Below are positions 21,879-31,117 of a stretch of 33,435 nucleotides of DNA, piece by piece; the stretch's first letter is position 1; each line of letters begins with the position of its first letter. Made by a program: the position numbers and the translations under genes. Origin of the DNA: Oscillospiraceae bacterium (GTDB lineage Bacteria; Bacillota; Clostridia; Oscillospirales; Oscillospiraceae); NCBI GenBank assembly GCA_009786445.1, contig WQTE01000018.1, positions 337 through 33,771 of the forward strand, in the 5' to 3' direction. Below the pieces are notes generated by a model, which was not told the origin of the DNA, did no database searches, and saw only the letters and a program-made list of their open reading frames with translations.

Positions 21879-24044
21879 TTGGCACTAGAGCATATGTTTT
21901 GGTTTGGCATCGTAGGTGCAGTAATAGCTATTGGCTATGCGTACTTGCAAGCCCGCAGGGTTCTCAGGTTCTCCGAAGGCAATGAGAAAATGGTGAAAAT
22001 TGCCGGAGCTATCAGAACCGGTGCAGATGCGTACATGAAGCGGCAATATCGCACAGTATTTAAATTTTTTGCCATCGTGTTTGTTCTTTTGTGCGCACTC
22101 GCATTTCTCCCTATCATTCTTGGCGCAGATCTCACGCTTATTAACCCCTATGTACCGTTTGCATTTCTTTCCGGCGGTTTCTTTGCAGGTCTTTCAGGCT
22201 ATATCGGTATGAAAGTTGCAACAAGAGCAAATGCCCGCACAGCACAAGCTGCGAGCGAAAGCCTCAATAAAGGACTGAAGGTCTCGTTTGCCGCAGGTTC
22301 CGTTATGGGTTTTATCGTTGTTGGCTTTACGCTGCTTGACACAACGGCATGGTTTTTAATGCTGTTTTTTGTGTTCGGTGAAGGTGCTGATGTCATAGGA
22401 CCGACAATGGTTAAATTTGGTGTCGGTCTTGCATCAATGGCCATGTTTGCGCGTGTCGGCGGCGGTATTTTCACTAAGGCGGCAGATGTCGGTGCAGACC
22501 TTGTAGGTAAAGTCGAAGCGGGTATCCCTGAAGATGACCCAAGAAACCCTGCTGTTATTGCCGATAATGTCGGTGATAATGTCGGCGATGTCGCCGGTAT
22601 GGGTGCTGACCTTTACGAGGCTTATGCACACGCTATCATCGGCACATTTGCACTGAGTTTCTTTGCAGGTTACGGTTTTGCAGGAATGCTTCTCCCGATT
22701 CTCATGTGCGTAATCGGAGTTATAGCTTCAATTATAGGCACTATGGTCGTTCGCACAAAAGAAAATGCCGACCAAAAAAGTCTCCTCGGCTCACTACACA
22801 AGGGTGTGTATCTTGCGGGCGGTATTTCGATTGTTACCGCACTCCCGCTTACGCTTTGGGTAGCAAATCTCGCCGGCGAGGGATATGAGTATCTGGTCCA
22901 AAATCAGTGGGGAATCTTCGGCGCTATCGTAATCGGTGTGCTGTCTGGCTTCCTTATTGCATTTTTCACAGAGCATTATACATCGGATACTTCAAATCCG
23001 ACAAGAGAACTTGCAGCATCCAGCGAAACAGGCGCAGCAACTGTTATCATCGGCGGTGTATCACTCGGCATGAAATCCACGGTAGGTCCTGTTCTCACTG
23101 TCGCAGGCGCAGCATTTCTCAGCTTCTTGATTTCCGGCGGTCTTTCCGATTCTCCTGATGCATTTGTTATGGGTCTATACGGAATCGGCATCGCATCTGT
23201 CGGCCTTGTTGCAACGCTCGGCGTTAACCTCGCTTGCGATGCGTTCGGCCCTGTTGCTGATAATGCCGGCGGTATCGCTGAAATGGCGCATCTGCCTGAG
23301 GAAGTACGTAAGCGCACAGATGCTTTGGACTCTCTCGGTAACACCACAGCAGCCACAGGTAAAGGCTTCTCAATCGGCGCAACAGGTTTCTCCGCACTTG
23401 CACTGCTTGTGTCATATGTTGAGCTTGCAGAAGAAAAACTGGGTGGCGCAGGAACACTTGACCTTCATATCACAACACCAACAGTCCTCGTTGGTATCTT
23501 CATCGGTGTTGTAACCGCGTTCTTCTTCGCATCTCTCACTATAGCGGCTGTTCACAAAGCTGCACAGGGTGTCGTCCTTGAAGTTCGCAGACAGTTTAAA
23601 GAAATTACCGGTCTTATGGAGGGCACGGCTGAGCCTGATTATGCAACTTGCGTTGATATCTGCACACAGGGCGCACTCAAGCGCATGGTTGCTCCATCAC
23701 TCCTCTCATTTGTAGTTCCAATCGGTACAGGACTTCTTCTTGGCGCTGAAGGTGTTGTCGGTATGCTAGCCGGTATCGTCACAGCAGGTTTCGCTCTTGC
23801 AGTCTTTATGATGTGCAGTGGCGGCGCTTGGGATAATGCAAAGAAATACATCGAAGCAGGCAACCACAGCGGTAAGGGTAGCGACCAACACAAAGCTGCT
23901 GTTATCGGTGACACAGTAGGCGATCCTTTCAAAGACACAGCAGGTCCTTCATTTAACATCCTCATCACCCTTTCATCTGCTGTTTCCCTAGTGTTTGTCT
24001 ACGTTGCTACCGAGTTCTCACTCGTAAGGCTGCTCGGTCTGTAA
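21879..24044 (+). CDS. hppA: K+-dependent membrane-bound pyrophosphatase (H+/Na+ pump)
   Basis: This integral membrane protein of about 721 residues has around sixteen helices. It hydrolyses pyrophosphate and pumps Na+ and/or H+ out of the cytoplasm. The active-site block EDDPRNPAVIADNVGDNVGDVAG and the second metal-binding region GDTVGDPFKDTAGP are intact. GNTTAATGKG carries Ala where K+-independent enzymes have Lys, so it should need K+; that group is mostly Na+-pumping in anaerobes. The start is TTG at 21879, nine bases after GGAGG; the ORF track extends 47 codons into the leader. The gene is monocistronic, with its own promoter and a strong bidirectional terminator. This suits an anaerobe that saves energy with pyrophosphate. 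Confidence 0.95.
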   Translation: MALEHMFWFGIVGAVIAIGYAYLQARRVLRFSEGNEKMVKIAGAIRTGADAYMKRQYRTVFKFFAIVFVLLCALAFLPIILGADLTLINPYVPFAFLSGGFFAGLSGYIGMKVATRANARTAQAASESLNKGLKVSFAAGSVMGFIVVGFTLLDTTAWFLMLFFVFGEGADVIGPTMVKFGVGLASMAMFARVGGGIFTKAADVGADLVGKVEAGIPEDDPRNPAVIADNVGDNVGDVAGMGADLYEAYAHAIIGTFALSFFAGYGFAGMLLPILMCVIGVIASIIGTMVVRTKENADQKSLLGSLHKGVYLAGGISIVTALPLTLWVANLAGEGYEYLVQNQWGIFGAIVIGVLSGFLIAFFTEHYTSDTSNPTRELAASSETGAATVIIGGVSLGMKSTVGPVLTVAGAAFLSFLISGGLSDSPDAFVMGLYGIGIASVGLVATLGVNLACDAFGPVADNAGGIAEMAHLPEEVRKRTDALDSLGNTTAATGKGFSIGATGFSALALLVSYVELAEEKLGGAGTLDLHITTPTVLVGIFIGVVTAFFFASLTIAAVHKAAQGVVLEVRRQFKEITGLMEGTAEPDYATCVDICTQGALKRMVAPSLLSFVVPIGTGLLLGAEGVVGMLAGIVTAGFALAVFMMCSGGAWDNAKKYIEAGNHSGKGSDQHKAAVIGDTVGDPFKDTAGPSFNILITLSSAVSLVFVYVATEFSLVRLLGL

Positions 24045-24126
24045 CTCAGGGAGCTATTTTGTTAATCTTTATGTTAGTAAGTTTTGTATAAATAATTTAT
24101 AAATTAGAATCACTGAAAATTCAATA

Positions 24127-24156
24127 AAAACAGAGCCGTCTTTACGACAGCTCTGT
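24127..24156. terminator. Bidirectional terminator between hppA and the sugar operon
   Basis: AAAACAGAGC pairs with GCTCTGTTTT around an inner GTC/GAC stem, followed by a T-rich run on the plus strand and A-rich on the left for the minus strand. It lies between the convergent hppA and isomerase genes and can serve both. Confidence 0.85.
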
Positions 24157-24172
24157 TTTTTGTTTTTGTAAG

Positions 24173-25639
24173 CTAAAACGGATTTTCAGAGGGGTATGGT
24201 AGACAAGCAGGTTGGTTGTACGAAATCTTTGACACTCCAAGGTACCTAAAAACGTCAAAAATAGATTTGCCTACGTGACCGAATGCCACAGCACCGTGAT
24301 GCGGATAACGATCCTGTATTAAAACATGGCGGTAGAAACGACCCATTTCTTTTATGGCGAATACTCCTATGCCACCAAATGACTTTGTTGCAACCGGAAG
24401 AACCTCACCGTGCGCTATGTAAGCAGTGAGACCGCCCTCTGCTGTGCCTTGAATACGGTAGAATGTAATTTCCCCGGGCTTAATATCTCCCTCCAGTGTG
24501 CCTCTGGTGATATCGGGCTCACTGTCCGGCTCAAGGAGTCTGTGCATTATGAGCTGATGCTTGAGTGTTCCTTTGTTTAGGTGGCACATAGGGGTGTTTC
24601 CGCAGTGGAATCCCATGAACGTATCACTCAGAGTATAGTCGAATTTGCCTTTTATGTCACTGCTGAACATATCGGCAGGTACTGAATTGTTTATATCAAG
24701 CAGTGTCACCGGAACCCCGCTGACACAAGTGCCGATGTATTCTGACAACACACCGTAAATGTCAACTTCGCATGATACGGGAATGCCTTTTGTTGCCATG
24801 CGGCTGTTTACATAGCAGGGGACAAATCCAAACTCAGTTTGGAATGCAGGCCAGCATTTATTTGCAAAAGCAACATATTCACGGCTTCCCTTGTTTTGCT
24901 CGGCAAGGTCAAGGAGAGTAATCTCAAATTGGGCGAGTTTTGGCAATATACCCGCCATTTTGTTACCATCGCCGAGTTCCTTTTCCATGTCTGCTACAAC
25001 GCCGGGGATTCGCGGGTCATCTTTATGTTTGTTAAACGCAACCAGCAAGTCCAGTTCTGAGTTTTCTTGAATCTCCACGCCCAAGTTAAATAGTTGCTTT
25101 ATTGGGGCGTTGCAAGCCATAAAGTCTTGCGGTCGCGGACCGTATGAAAGGATTTTGAGGTTTTTAACGCCTATTATTGCTCTTGCTACCGGGATGAACT
25201 CCTTTATCATCTTTGCAATTTCATCAGGTGTGCCAACCGGATATTCGGGTATAAATGCTTTAAGGTTGCGCAGCCCCAGATTATATGAGCAGTTGAGCAT
25301 ACCGCAGTAAGCATCGCCGCGACCACCCATAAGCTTGTCTGCGGCATCCTCTGCTGCCGCAACATACATAACGGGACCGCAGAAATATTGTGCTATCAAG
25401 GTTTCTGATGTCTCGGGACCGAAGTTTCCGAGAAAAACCACCAGTGCATTTACACCTGCGGCTTTGACATCTTCGACGGCTTTGAGCATATCGTTTTCGT
25501 TTTCAACCGTTGTTTTGCACTCGTAGATGTCTCCGTATGCCCCTGCAACTGCCGTGCGCCTCGCACTTGACAGCTCAATCGGGAAGCAATCTCGTGATAC
25601 GGAAATGATTCCTAGTTTTACGTTTGGGATGTTTGTCAT
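24173..25639 (-). CDS. L-fucose/L-arabinose isomerase superfamily protein (probable L-arabinose isomerase role)
   Basis: This 488-residue protein resembles the FucI/AraA superfamily. It has a Rossmann-like N-terminal part (VVFLGNFGPETSE, MGGRGDAYCGML), a central EVDIYGVLSEYIG and a C-terminal HCGNTPMCHL with the metal-binding type HGEV/HHGAVAFGHVG region. The E and H pattern fits Mn2+-dependent aldose-ketose isomerases. The sequence is not the canonical AraA (araBAD type), but the gene follows araD and an FGGY kinase in one operon, so L-arabinose to L-ribulose is the most likely step. L-fucose is less likely, because the aldolase neighbour is clearly AraD-like. AGGAGGAAC precedes the ATG. The operon ends at the shared terminator. 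Confidence 0.8.
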   Translation of the reverse strand: MTNIPNVKLGIISVSRDCFPIELSSARRTAVAGAYGDIYECKTTVENENDMLKAVEDVKAAGVNALVVFLGNFGPETSETLIAQYFCGPVMYVAAAEDAADKLMGGRGDAYCGMLNCSYNLGLRNLKAFIPEYPVGTPDEIAKMIKEFIPVARAIIGVKNLKILSYGPRPQDFMACNAPIKQLFNLGVEIQENSELDLLVAFNKHKDDPRIPGVVADMEKELGDGNKMAGILPKLAQFEITLLDLAEQNKGSREYVAFANKCWPAFQTEFGFVPCYVNSRMATKGIPVSCEVDIYGVLSEYIGTCVSGVPVTLLDINNSVPADMFSSDIKGKFDYTLSDTFMGFHCGNTPMCHLNKGTLKHQLIMHRLLEPDSEPDITRGTLEGDIKPGEITFYRIQGTAEGGLTAYIAHGEVLPVATKSFGGIGVFAIKEMGRFYRHVLIQDRYPHHGAVAFGHVGKSIFDVFRYLGVSKISYNQPACLPYPSENPF

Positions 25640-25652
25640 ATTGAAGTTCCTC

Positions 25653-26357
25653 CTATTTTTGTTGTGTTTTCTGCCCGTAATAAGCGTTTGCTCCGTGTTT
25701 GCGTAGATAGTGTTTGTCCAGCAGTTCTTGCCGCATGGGTTTTATGTCCGGATTTAGCATTATATCATGCCATGCCATGAAAGCTACTTCCTCCAGTACG
25801 ACGGCGTTGTGCACTGCGTCAAAAGCATCTTTGCCCCATGTGAACGGGCCGTGGCTGTATACCAAAGCCGCGGGTATGCTGTTTGCATTTAGTCCGAGAA
25901 ACCTTTCGACTATGACTTTACCTGTCTCGGCCTCGTAGTGTCCGGCTATTTCAAAAGGAGTCATTTCTCGTGTGCATGGAATTTCACCGTGGAAGTAATC
26001 GGCATGTGTTGTGCCGAGTGCGGGGATACCTTTGCCCGCTTGGGCAAACAGAGTTGCCCAGCGGCTATGGGTGTGCACAACTCCGCCGATATCCGGAAAT
26101 TCTTGATATAGAGCCAAATGTGTGGCTGTGTCTGATGAGGGAGACAGTTTACCGCCTATTGTTCTGCCTGTTTCCAACTCGACGACGACCATGTCGTCTG
26201 AAGTCATATCGTCATATTCTATGCCGGATGGTTTTATTACGACAAGTTTTTCCTCTCTGTCTATTGCTGAGACATTGCCCCAAGTGAATGTGACAAGACC
26301 GTGCTTTGGTAGTAGCATATTTGCTTCAAACACCTGGTTTTTAAGGACTTGCAACAT
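25653..26357 (-). CDS. araD: L-ribulose-5-phosphate 4-epimerase AraD
   Basis: This 234-residue class II aldolase-fold enzyme converts L-ribulose-5-phosphate to D-xylulose-5-phosphate. Motifs are [38 protein letters not shown], the Zn2+ ligand pair in [10 protein letters not shown], the catalytic-loop [15 protein letters not shown], and the third ligand in YSHGPFTWG. The C-terminal [18 protein letters not shown] is nearly identical to bacterial AraD and distinguishes it from fuculose aldolase. Length matches E. coli AraD (231). AGGAGA lies upstream. It stands between the kinase and the isomerase, 13 bp before the isomerase start. Confidence 0.95.
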   Translation of the reverse strand: MLQVLKNQVFEANMLLPKHGLVTFTWGNVSAIDREEKLVVIKPSGIEYDDMTSDDMVVVELETGRTIGGKLSPSSDTATHLALYQEFPDIGGVVHTHSRWATLFAQAGKGIPALGTTHADYFHGEIPCTREMTPFEIAGHYEAETGKVIVERFLGLNANSIPAALVYSHGPFTWGKDAFDAVHNAVVLEEVAFMAWHDIMLNPDIKPMRQELLDKHYLRKHGANAYYGQKTQQK

Positions 26358-26435
26358 ATCTTTTCTCCTGTTTGTTTTTTTGTGGGACGAGCAAGCCCGT
26401 CCTCTGCGATGTGCGCTGTTTTTCGATTTTTGCAG

Positions 26436-27995
26436 TTATAGATTGTCTACGGCGGTGCGCTCTATTTTTAAGGCCGCTTTGTAGGTTTCCAGATACTTAT
26501 TAAAACCTTCTGCATCTGAGGGGTCGGGAGTTATAGTGCTCAGAGCAGCATCTGCGAAGATTTTGTTATCCAGAAAATCTTCCAAAGATTCTCCGAATTC
26601 CTTACTTTCTGAGTATGCTGCAAGCAATGCTATTCCCCATGCGCCGCCTTCTCCTGCTGATTCCATAACAGCTACAGGGGTTTCGAGAACACCTGCCATC
26701 AATTTTTGACCGACTATCGGTGTTTTGAACAACCCACCGTGACCCAGCCATTTGTTTGCCTTCACGCCTTCTTCATTTGTCAGGATATTCATCCCTATTT
26801 TGAGAGTTGCCATAGAAGAAAGTAGTAGCGAACGCATGAAGTTTTCTACAGAAAATTTGCTATCCGGTGTTCTTGCAAACAGCGGGCGCCCTTCGTGGAA
26901 GCCTGTGGTGTGCTCACCGGAGAGATAACTCACAGCTACAAGTCCTCCGCAGTCCGGGTCTCCTCTTAATGCTGCATTATACAGTGTGCGGTAAAGCTCC
27001 GTTTTATCCGGTGGTGCTGACATTTTTGTCATTACATCACCAAACAAAGCGACCCATGCATCTAAATCTGACGTACAGTTGTTGCAATGAACCATTGCTA
27101 CGGGCTTGCCTGCCGGTGTTGTTATCATATCAATGTCAACATAGAGTTTCGATAGTGCTTTTTCCAGAACAAGCATTGCAAATATTGATGTTCCTGCCGA
27201 TATGTTTCCGGTTGCGGGTTTTATGGCATTTGTCGCTATCATTCCTGTTCCTGCATCGCCCTCCGGCGGACAAAGCGGGATTCCGGCTTTGAGTGTTTCT
27301 GTGGGGTCGAGCAGTTTCGCTCCGGCTTCCGTCAGATATCCGGCATTTTCCCCCGCTACCAATATTTCGGGGAGTATGTCTTTTAATTTCCAAGGAAGAT
27401 TGTATTCTGCTATTAGGTTGTCAAATTTTTCAACCATTATTTTGTCATATTCGTTTGTGGTGCTGTCTATGGGAAACATTCCCGAAGCTTCTCCTATACC
27501 TACAACTTTTTTTCCTGTCAGTTTGTAGTGTATATACGAGGGAAGGGTTGCAAGGAAGCTTATTTCGCTCACATGCGCCTCTTTGCCTTTAACTGCGCGA
27601 TGCAGATGTGCTATCGACCAGCGCTGCGGGATATTGAAATTGAACGTTTCTATAAGTAACTTTGATGATTCTTCTGTTATTGTGTTGCGCCATGTGCGAA
27701 AATCGACAAGTTGCTGACCATCTTTGCCGAGCGGTAAGTAACCATGCATCATCGCAGATATGCCTATTGCAGCGATTTCAGGTGCTGACCCGTGTTTTTT
27801 GCTATAGTCATTCACAAGTTCTTTGTAGCTTTCCCTAAGCCCGGTCCACACATCGTCCATGCGATATGTCCACATACCGTTTTCAAAGCGGTTTTCCCAA
27901 TCATACCCCCCTGCGGCAAGCGGTTTTCCTTTTTTGTCGATTGCAACAGCTTTGATGCGAGTTGAGCCTAACTCTATACCTAAATATACTTTCAT
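26436..27995 (-). CDS. FGGY-family carbohydrate kinase (probable L-ribulokinase role)
   Basis: This protein of about 519 residues has the FGGY actin-fold signature YLGIELGSTRIKAVAID at the N-terminus, IGISAMMHGYLPL, PPEGDAGTGM and NISAGTSIFAML. The start at 27995 is preferred: GGAGGAG stands directly before it, whereas the track's start at 28061 adds 22 unlikely residues. It is the first gene of the operon with araD and the isomerase, under a clear promoter, so it should phosphorylate L-ribulose. It belongs to the general FGGY group (xylulokinase-like) rather than to the classic AraB form, which leaves the exact sugar open. The long C-terminal LGHGGLFKTPIVGQKL motif contains the usual ATP-site glycines. 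Confidence 0.85.
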   Translation of the reverse strand: MKVYLGIELGSTRIKAVAIDKKGKPLAAGGYDWENRFENGMWTYRMDDVWTGLRESYKELVNDYSKKHGSAPEIAAIGISAMMHGYLPLGKDGQQLVDFRTWRNTITEESSKLLIETFNFNIPQRWSIAHLHRAVKGKEAHVSEISFLATLPSYIHYKLTGKKVVGIGEASGMFPIDSTTNEYDKIMVEKFDNLIAEYNLPWKLKDILPEILVAGENAGYLTEAGAKLLDPTETLKAGIPLCPPEGDAGTGMIATNAIKPATGNISAGTSIFAMLVLEKALSKLYVDIDMITTPAGKPVAMVHCNNCTSDLDAWVALFGDVMTKMSAPPDKTELYRTLYNAALRGDPDCGGLVAVSYLSGEHTTGFHEGRPLFARTPDSKFSVENFMRSLLLSSMATLKIGMNILTNEEGVKANKWLGHGGLFKTPIVGQKLMAGVLETPVAVMESAGEGGAWGIALLAAYSESKEFGESLEDFLDNKIFADAALSTITPDPSDAEGFNKYLETYKAALKIERTAVDNL

Positions 27996-28032
27996 GGGCA
28001 CTCCTCCATAATCTGTAATTTTTCTATCACTT

Positions 28033-28061
28033 ATAGTATCATCTAAAAGCTGTTTTCGCAA
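28033..28061 (-). promoter_or_regulatory. Promoter of the arabinose-type operon
   Basis: On the minus strand TTGCGA (28061-28056), 17 bp, then TACTAT (28038-28033) stands about 40 bp before the kinase ATG at 27995. No operator or catabolite-repression site was identified with confidence. Confidence 0.65.
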
Positions 28062-28076
28062 GGTTAAAAGAGAAGA

Positions 28077-28094
28077 AGTTGCATTTTTGCAACT
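28077..28094 (-). terminator. Terminator of the SH3b gene
   Basis: AGTTGCA and TGCAACT form a perfect 7-bp stem around TTTT, 37 bp after the SH3b stop on the minus strand, followed by a T-rich TTCTTCTCTTTT. It lies just upstream of the kinase promoter and insulates it. Confidence 0.65.
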
Positions 28095-28130
28095 CCCACT
28101 CTATCTATGTGAAAAAACTATTCTCTATTT

Positions 28131-29669
28131 TTATCGCGGTCTGGCATCAAAAGCCTCTTGAACCGCTGCCCTCAGTGCCCGTTGGTATGATTGGCTTCTT
28201 GTGACTGTGCCGGCAAAGTGTAAACATAGATGCCCATTCATGCCATTGCCGCTGATTGTGCTTCCGGCGTGCGGCATACCGTTGAGAGCTGCAGCGAATG
28301 TGCGGTTGCCGATTGTTACCCATACCGGTCGGGGCGACCATGCCCATACGCCGTTTCGGCTTCTGAATATTGCATCAGTGTCCGCTCTGGTGGGCGGTTC
28401 AACATCTGCATGTCCACCCAGAGAAAATGCTCTGAGATTAAATGTGATGCCTGTTCGTACATCCACAACGCGCATATCGGTTCTCATCGGAATGAGCGAG
28501 CGGACTTGCTGCCAAGTAAGGAGCTCAACGCTACCAACGCCTCCGCCGCCTTCTACACTAAGTAAATCAGAGCGTATAAAGCCCTCTCTTCCGTTATGCC
28601 TGACTCTTGACCAACCGTTTGCGTTTTGAGCTATGACTTCTACGCTGGTGCGCGGCGAGAGCAGGTCTATTCTTGTTGAATTTGCAGATGGCTCTGTTCT
28701 GAAGTTGACAGAACCGTTTGTTCTGAGTGTTGTAGTGCCGGATACCTCTCCGTCTGTGAGCAAGTCACTTCTGATGAAGCCTTCTCTTCCGTCATGTCTA
28801 ACTCTTGACCAGCCGTTTGACTGATTTTCAAGCACTTCTACACTTGTGCCTCTCGCCAATAGTCTGATGAGACTGGAGGATGCTGATGCACTCGCTCTGA
28901 GATTTACCGAACCTCTGGTTCTGAGTGTTGTTGCACTGCCTGATGTCGGCGCGGATTCTGAAATTAAGTTGCTGCTGACGAAACCGACCGTGCCGCCGTG
29001 CCTGACCCTTGACCAGCCGTTTGACTGATTTTCAAGCACTTCTACGCTTGTACCACGGCTCAGTGTGCTTATGATGTTTGCGCTCGCTGAACCTTCTGAC
29101 CTGAAATTCACATTACCCGTTGTCCACATCGTTGCTATCACTGTGCTGTCCGCAGGGGGTGGGGCTTCCGAGCCGGTTTCCGGTATTGTTTCACCACTGA
29201 CACTGCTGAATTTCAGAAAATCAGACCTGACATAACCAACAGCATCACCCACTCTGACACGAGACCATCCTGCCGGATTGTGCTCAACTACTTCTATGTC
29301 TGCCCCTACATTGACTGTTCTGACAACACCGGAATCCGTTGAGGCTCTTTCCCTAACGTTAACTCCGGCTGTTGTGCTAAACATACCGTTATTTGTCAAT
29401 CTCAGAAAATCTGACCTGATAAATCCAACGGAGTCTCCGATTTGAACTCTGGACCAACCCGATGGATTGTGACTGAGCATTGTCACGTCTGTATCGACAT
29501 TGACTGTTCTGACAACGGCTGCGTTTGTGTTTGCTTCTGCCCTTAGGTTTACTCCGGCAGTTGTGCGAAATGTAGCGCCCGAGGCTTCGGCATCCATTGC
29601 AAAAGGCATACCGAACAATAAACTCAATATGACTGCCAGATATGTAATTGCGTTTAAAGTGCGTTTCAT
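28131..29669 (-). CDS. Secreted five-SH3b wall protein with a conserved C-terminal domain
   Basis: This 512-residue protein has a signal peptide (MKRTLN, hydrophobic core, MDAEASGA) and five bacterial SH3 repeats at about 33-93, 97-155, 178-238, 245-305 and 312-372, each with GVNLR, GWSRV and GFIRSDFL type motifs. The repeats should bind peptidoglycan. A proline-rich linker separates the first two. The final 135 residues contain GGHADVEPPTRADTDA and GMNGHLCLHFAGT, a pattern of conserved His, Asp and Cys that suggests an enzymatic domain, perhaps amidase- or L,D-transpeptidase-like. I cannot name that domain with certainty. AGGGAGAA precedes the ATG. It has its own TTGACA promoter and is divergent from the AI-2E family gene. 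Confidence 0.8.
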   Translation of the reverse strand: MKRTLNAITYLAVILSLLFGMPFAMDAEASGATFRTTAGVNLRAEANTNAAVVRTVNVDTDVTMLSHNPSGWSRVQIGDSVGFIRSDFLRLTNNGMFSTTAGVNVRERASTDSGVVRTVNVGADIEVVEHNPAGWSRVRVGDAVGYVRSDFLKFSSVSGETIPETGSEAPPPADSTVIATMWTTGNVNFRSEGSASANIISTLSRGTSVEVLENQSNGWSRVRHGGTVGFVSSNLISESAPTSGSATTLRTRGSVNLRASASASSSLIRLLARGTSVEVLENQSNGWSRVRHDGREGFIRSDLLTDGEVSGTTTLRTNGSVNFRTEPSANSTRIDLLSPRTSVEVIAQNANGWSRVRHNGREGFIRSDLLSVEGGGGVGSVELLTWQQVRSLIPMRTDMRVVDVRTGITFNLRAFSLGGHADVEPPTRADTDAIFRSRNGVWAWSPRPVWVTIGNRTFAAALNGMPHAGSTISGNGMNGHLCLHFAGTVTRSQSYQRALRAAVQEAFDARPR

Positions 29670-29734
29670 TTATTTTCTCCCTTGTCATTGCTGTTTACAA
29701 AAAAAGTTACAAGTAATATCGTGTAAGTTAGGTC

Positions 29735-29763
29735 AGTTTACCACACATAATTAATTATGTCAA
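29735..29763 (-). promoter_or_regulatory. Promoter of the SH3b gene
   Basis: On the minus strand a perfect TTGACA (29763-29758), 17 bp, then TAAACT (29740-29735) lies about 65 bp before the ATG at 29669. Confidence 0.75.
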
Positions 29764-29929
29764 CCATTTTTGTTGTTAAATTGAAACTTTTTGTAACTTT
29801 TAGATTTCACTCTCACATGATACAATTGTTTTGGGAACTGATTCTATTAGAAAAGTACCCAATTTTGTAGCTCTGAGAGGAACAGGTAAGCAAAAAATTC
29901 TTTTGCGAAAAGAAATAGGAGTATCTGTA

Positions 29930-31084
29930 ATGAACAAGGATAACTTTGATAAAGCCAAGTGGGTTCCTATTATTATAACGGCTGTTATTCTTATGCTTAT
30001 TTGGTATGCTCTGGGTAATGTCGGGCTTATCACTTCTATTATTTTGCAGTTTTTTTCCGTTATTGCTCCTTTACTGTATGGTATTTTGTTTGCATATTTT
30101 ATATATCCTCCGCATCATGCTGTTGAAAAATTGCTCAAAAAAGTTAAGATTAGATTCATTTCAAGTCGTGCCCGTGGCTTTAGCACCATAATAATATTTA
30201 TTTTGCTGCTCATCCTAATAGTTGTTATTGTCAGTTTTGTGATTCCTATTTTATTTACCAGTACCGTTAATCTGGCGAACAGTATCCCCATTTACGTTAC
30301 CGAACTTCTCAATTATCTCGACAATCTCCCCTCAGAGTCTTTTTGGGCCGATTTTGATATTGCAGGAACTATTAATGCATTTTCCTCCCAGTTGATGGTT
30401 ACCATATTAAATGCCGAAGGACTCGGGCAAGCCGCGGGAGCCGTTATTGGATTTGCCGGTGGACTTTTCAGTATTGTTCTCGGTCTTATAATTTCGCTTT
30501 ATATTTTAATGGACAGGGATCGGATTTCTGAATTTTTTCTCAGACTGAATAGTGCTATTTTTAAGAGCGAATCCAGGCGGGTGCGGTCTGCAAGGTATTT
30601 TGGACAAGTTAACAAGGTGCTTTTCACTTTCATCGCCAGCAAGGGTCTTGACAGCTTGATTAACTTTGTAGTTGCCACTACCGTTTTGCTTATTTTTGAT
30701 GTTCCTTACTCTTTGCTGCTTGGTCTTATTGCGGGAGCTTTTAACTTTATTCCGTTTATCGGATCTTTTTTCTCTGCTGTTCTCATCAGCTTGATTGCAC
30801 TGGTTACTCGGGATGTTGGTGTTGCGCTTCCGGTTGCAATTGCTCTAATCGTCTTCAATCAGCTTGATGCTAACTACATCGAGCCGCGTATTATGAAGTC
30901 TTCGCTTAAGATAAGCCCTATCCTTGTTATTGTTGCTGTCGTCGCCGGTGGTGCCTATTTTGGAATCGTCGGAATGTTTCTCGCCGTGCCCCTCACTGTT
31001 GTAATAAAGCAGCTTGTTCTTGAATATATTGACTCTACTGAGCAAGGTCTTGGTGACATAGAAGGTGATGAGCCTATTGAGTGA
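29930..31084 (+). CDS. AI-2E family transporter
   Basis: This membrane protein of about 384 residues has around eight helices. The AI-2E (PF01594) hallmarks include a central soluble region and the C-terminal GAFNFIPFIGSFFSAVLI segment, followed by QLDANYIEPRIMKSSLKISPILVIVAVVAGG. The start is the ATG at 29930, with AGGAG eight bases upstream; the track's first 33 codons lie in the leader. A TACAAT at 29821-29826 may be its -10. Family members export small molecules (autoinducer-2 in TqsA) or ions; the true substrate here is unknown. It is divergent from the SH3b gene and convergent with manA across 33 bp. Confidence 0.88.
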   Translation: MNKDNFDKAKWVPIIITAVILMLIWYALGNVGLITSIILQFFSVIAPLLYGILFAYFIYPPHHAVEKLLKKVKIRFISSRARGFSTIIIFILLLILIVVIVSFVIPILFTSTVNLANSIPIYVTELLNYLDNLPSESFWADFDIAGTINAFSSQLMVTILNAEGLGQAAGAVIGFAGGLFSIVLGLIISLYILMDRDRISEFFLRLNSAIFKSESRRVRSARYFGQVNKVLFTFIASKGLDSLINFVVATTVLLIFDVPYSLLLGLIAGAFNFIPFIGSFFSAVLISLIALVTRDVGVALPVAIALIVFNQLDANYIEPRIMKSSLKISPILVIVAVVAGGAYFGIVGMFLAVPLTVVIKQLVLEYIDSTEQGLGDIEGDEPIE

Positions 31085-31117
31085 GCGTTTTCAGGAGGTT
31101 TGGAACTCCCGGGTTTC

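Noticed and set aside
22976-23356. 126-aa and other minus-strand ORFs opposite hppA
   Set aside because: Antisense shadows of a highly conserved coding frame.
31085-31117. Terminator between AI-2E gene and manA
   Set aside because: Only a weak bulged pairing (GGAA..CCC with GGG..TTCC) and no T-run on either strand.
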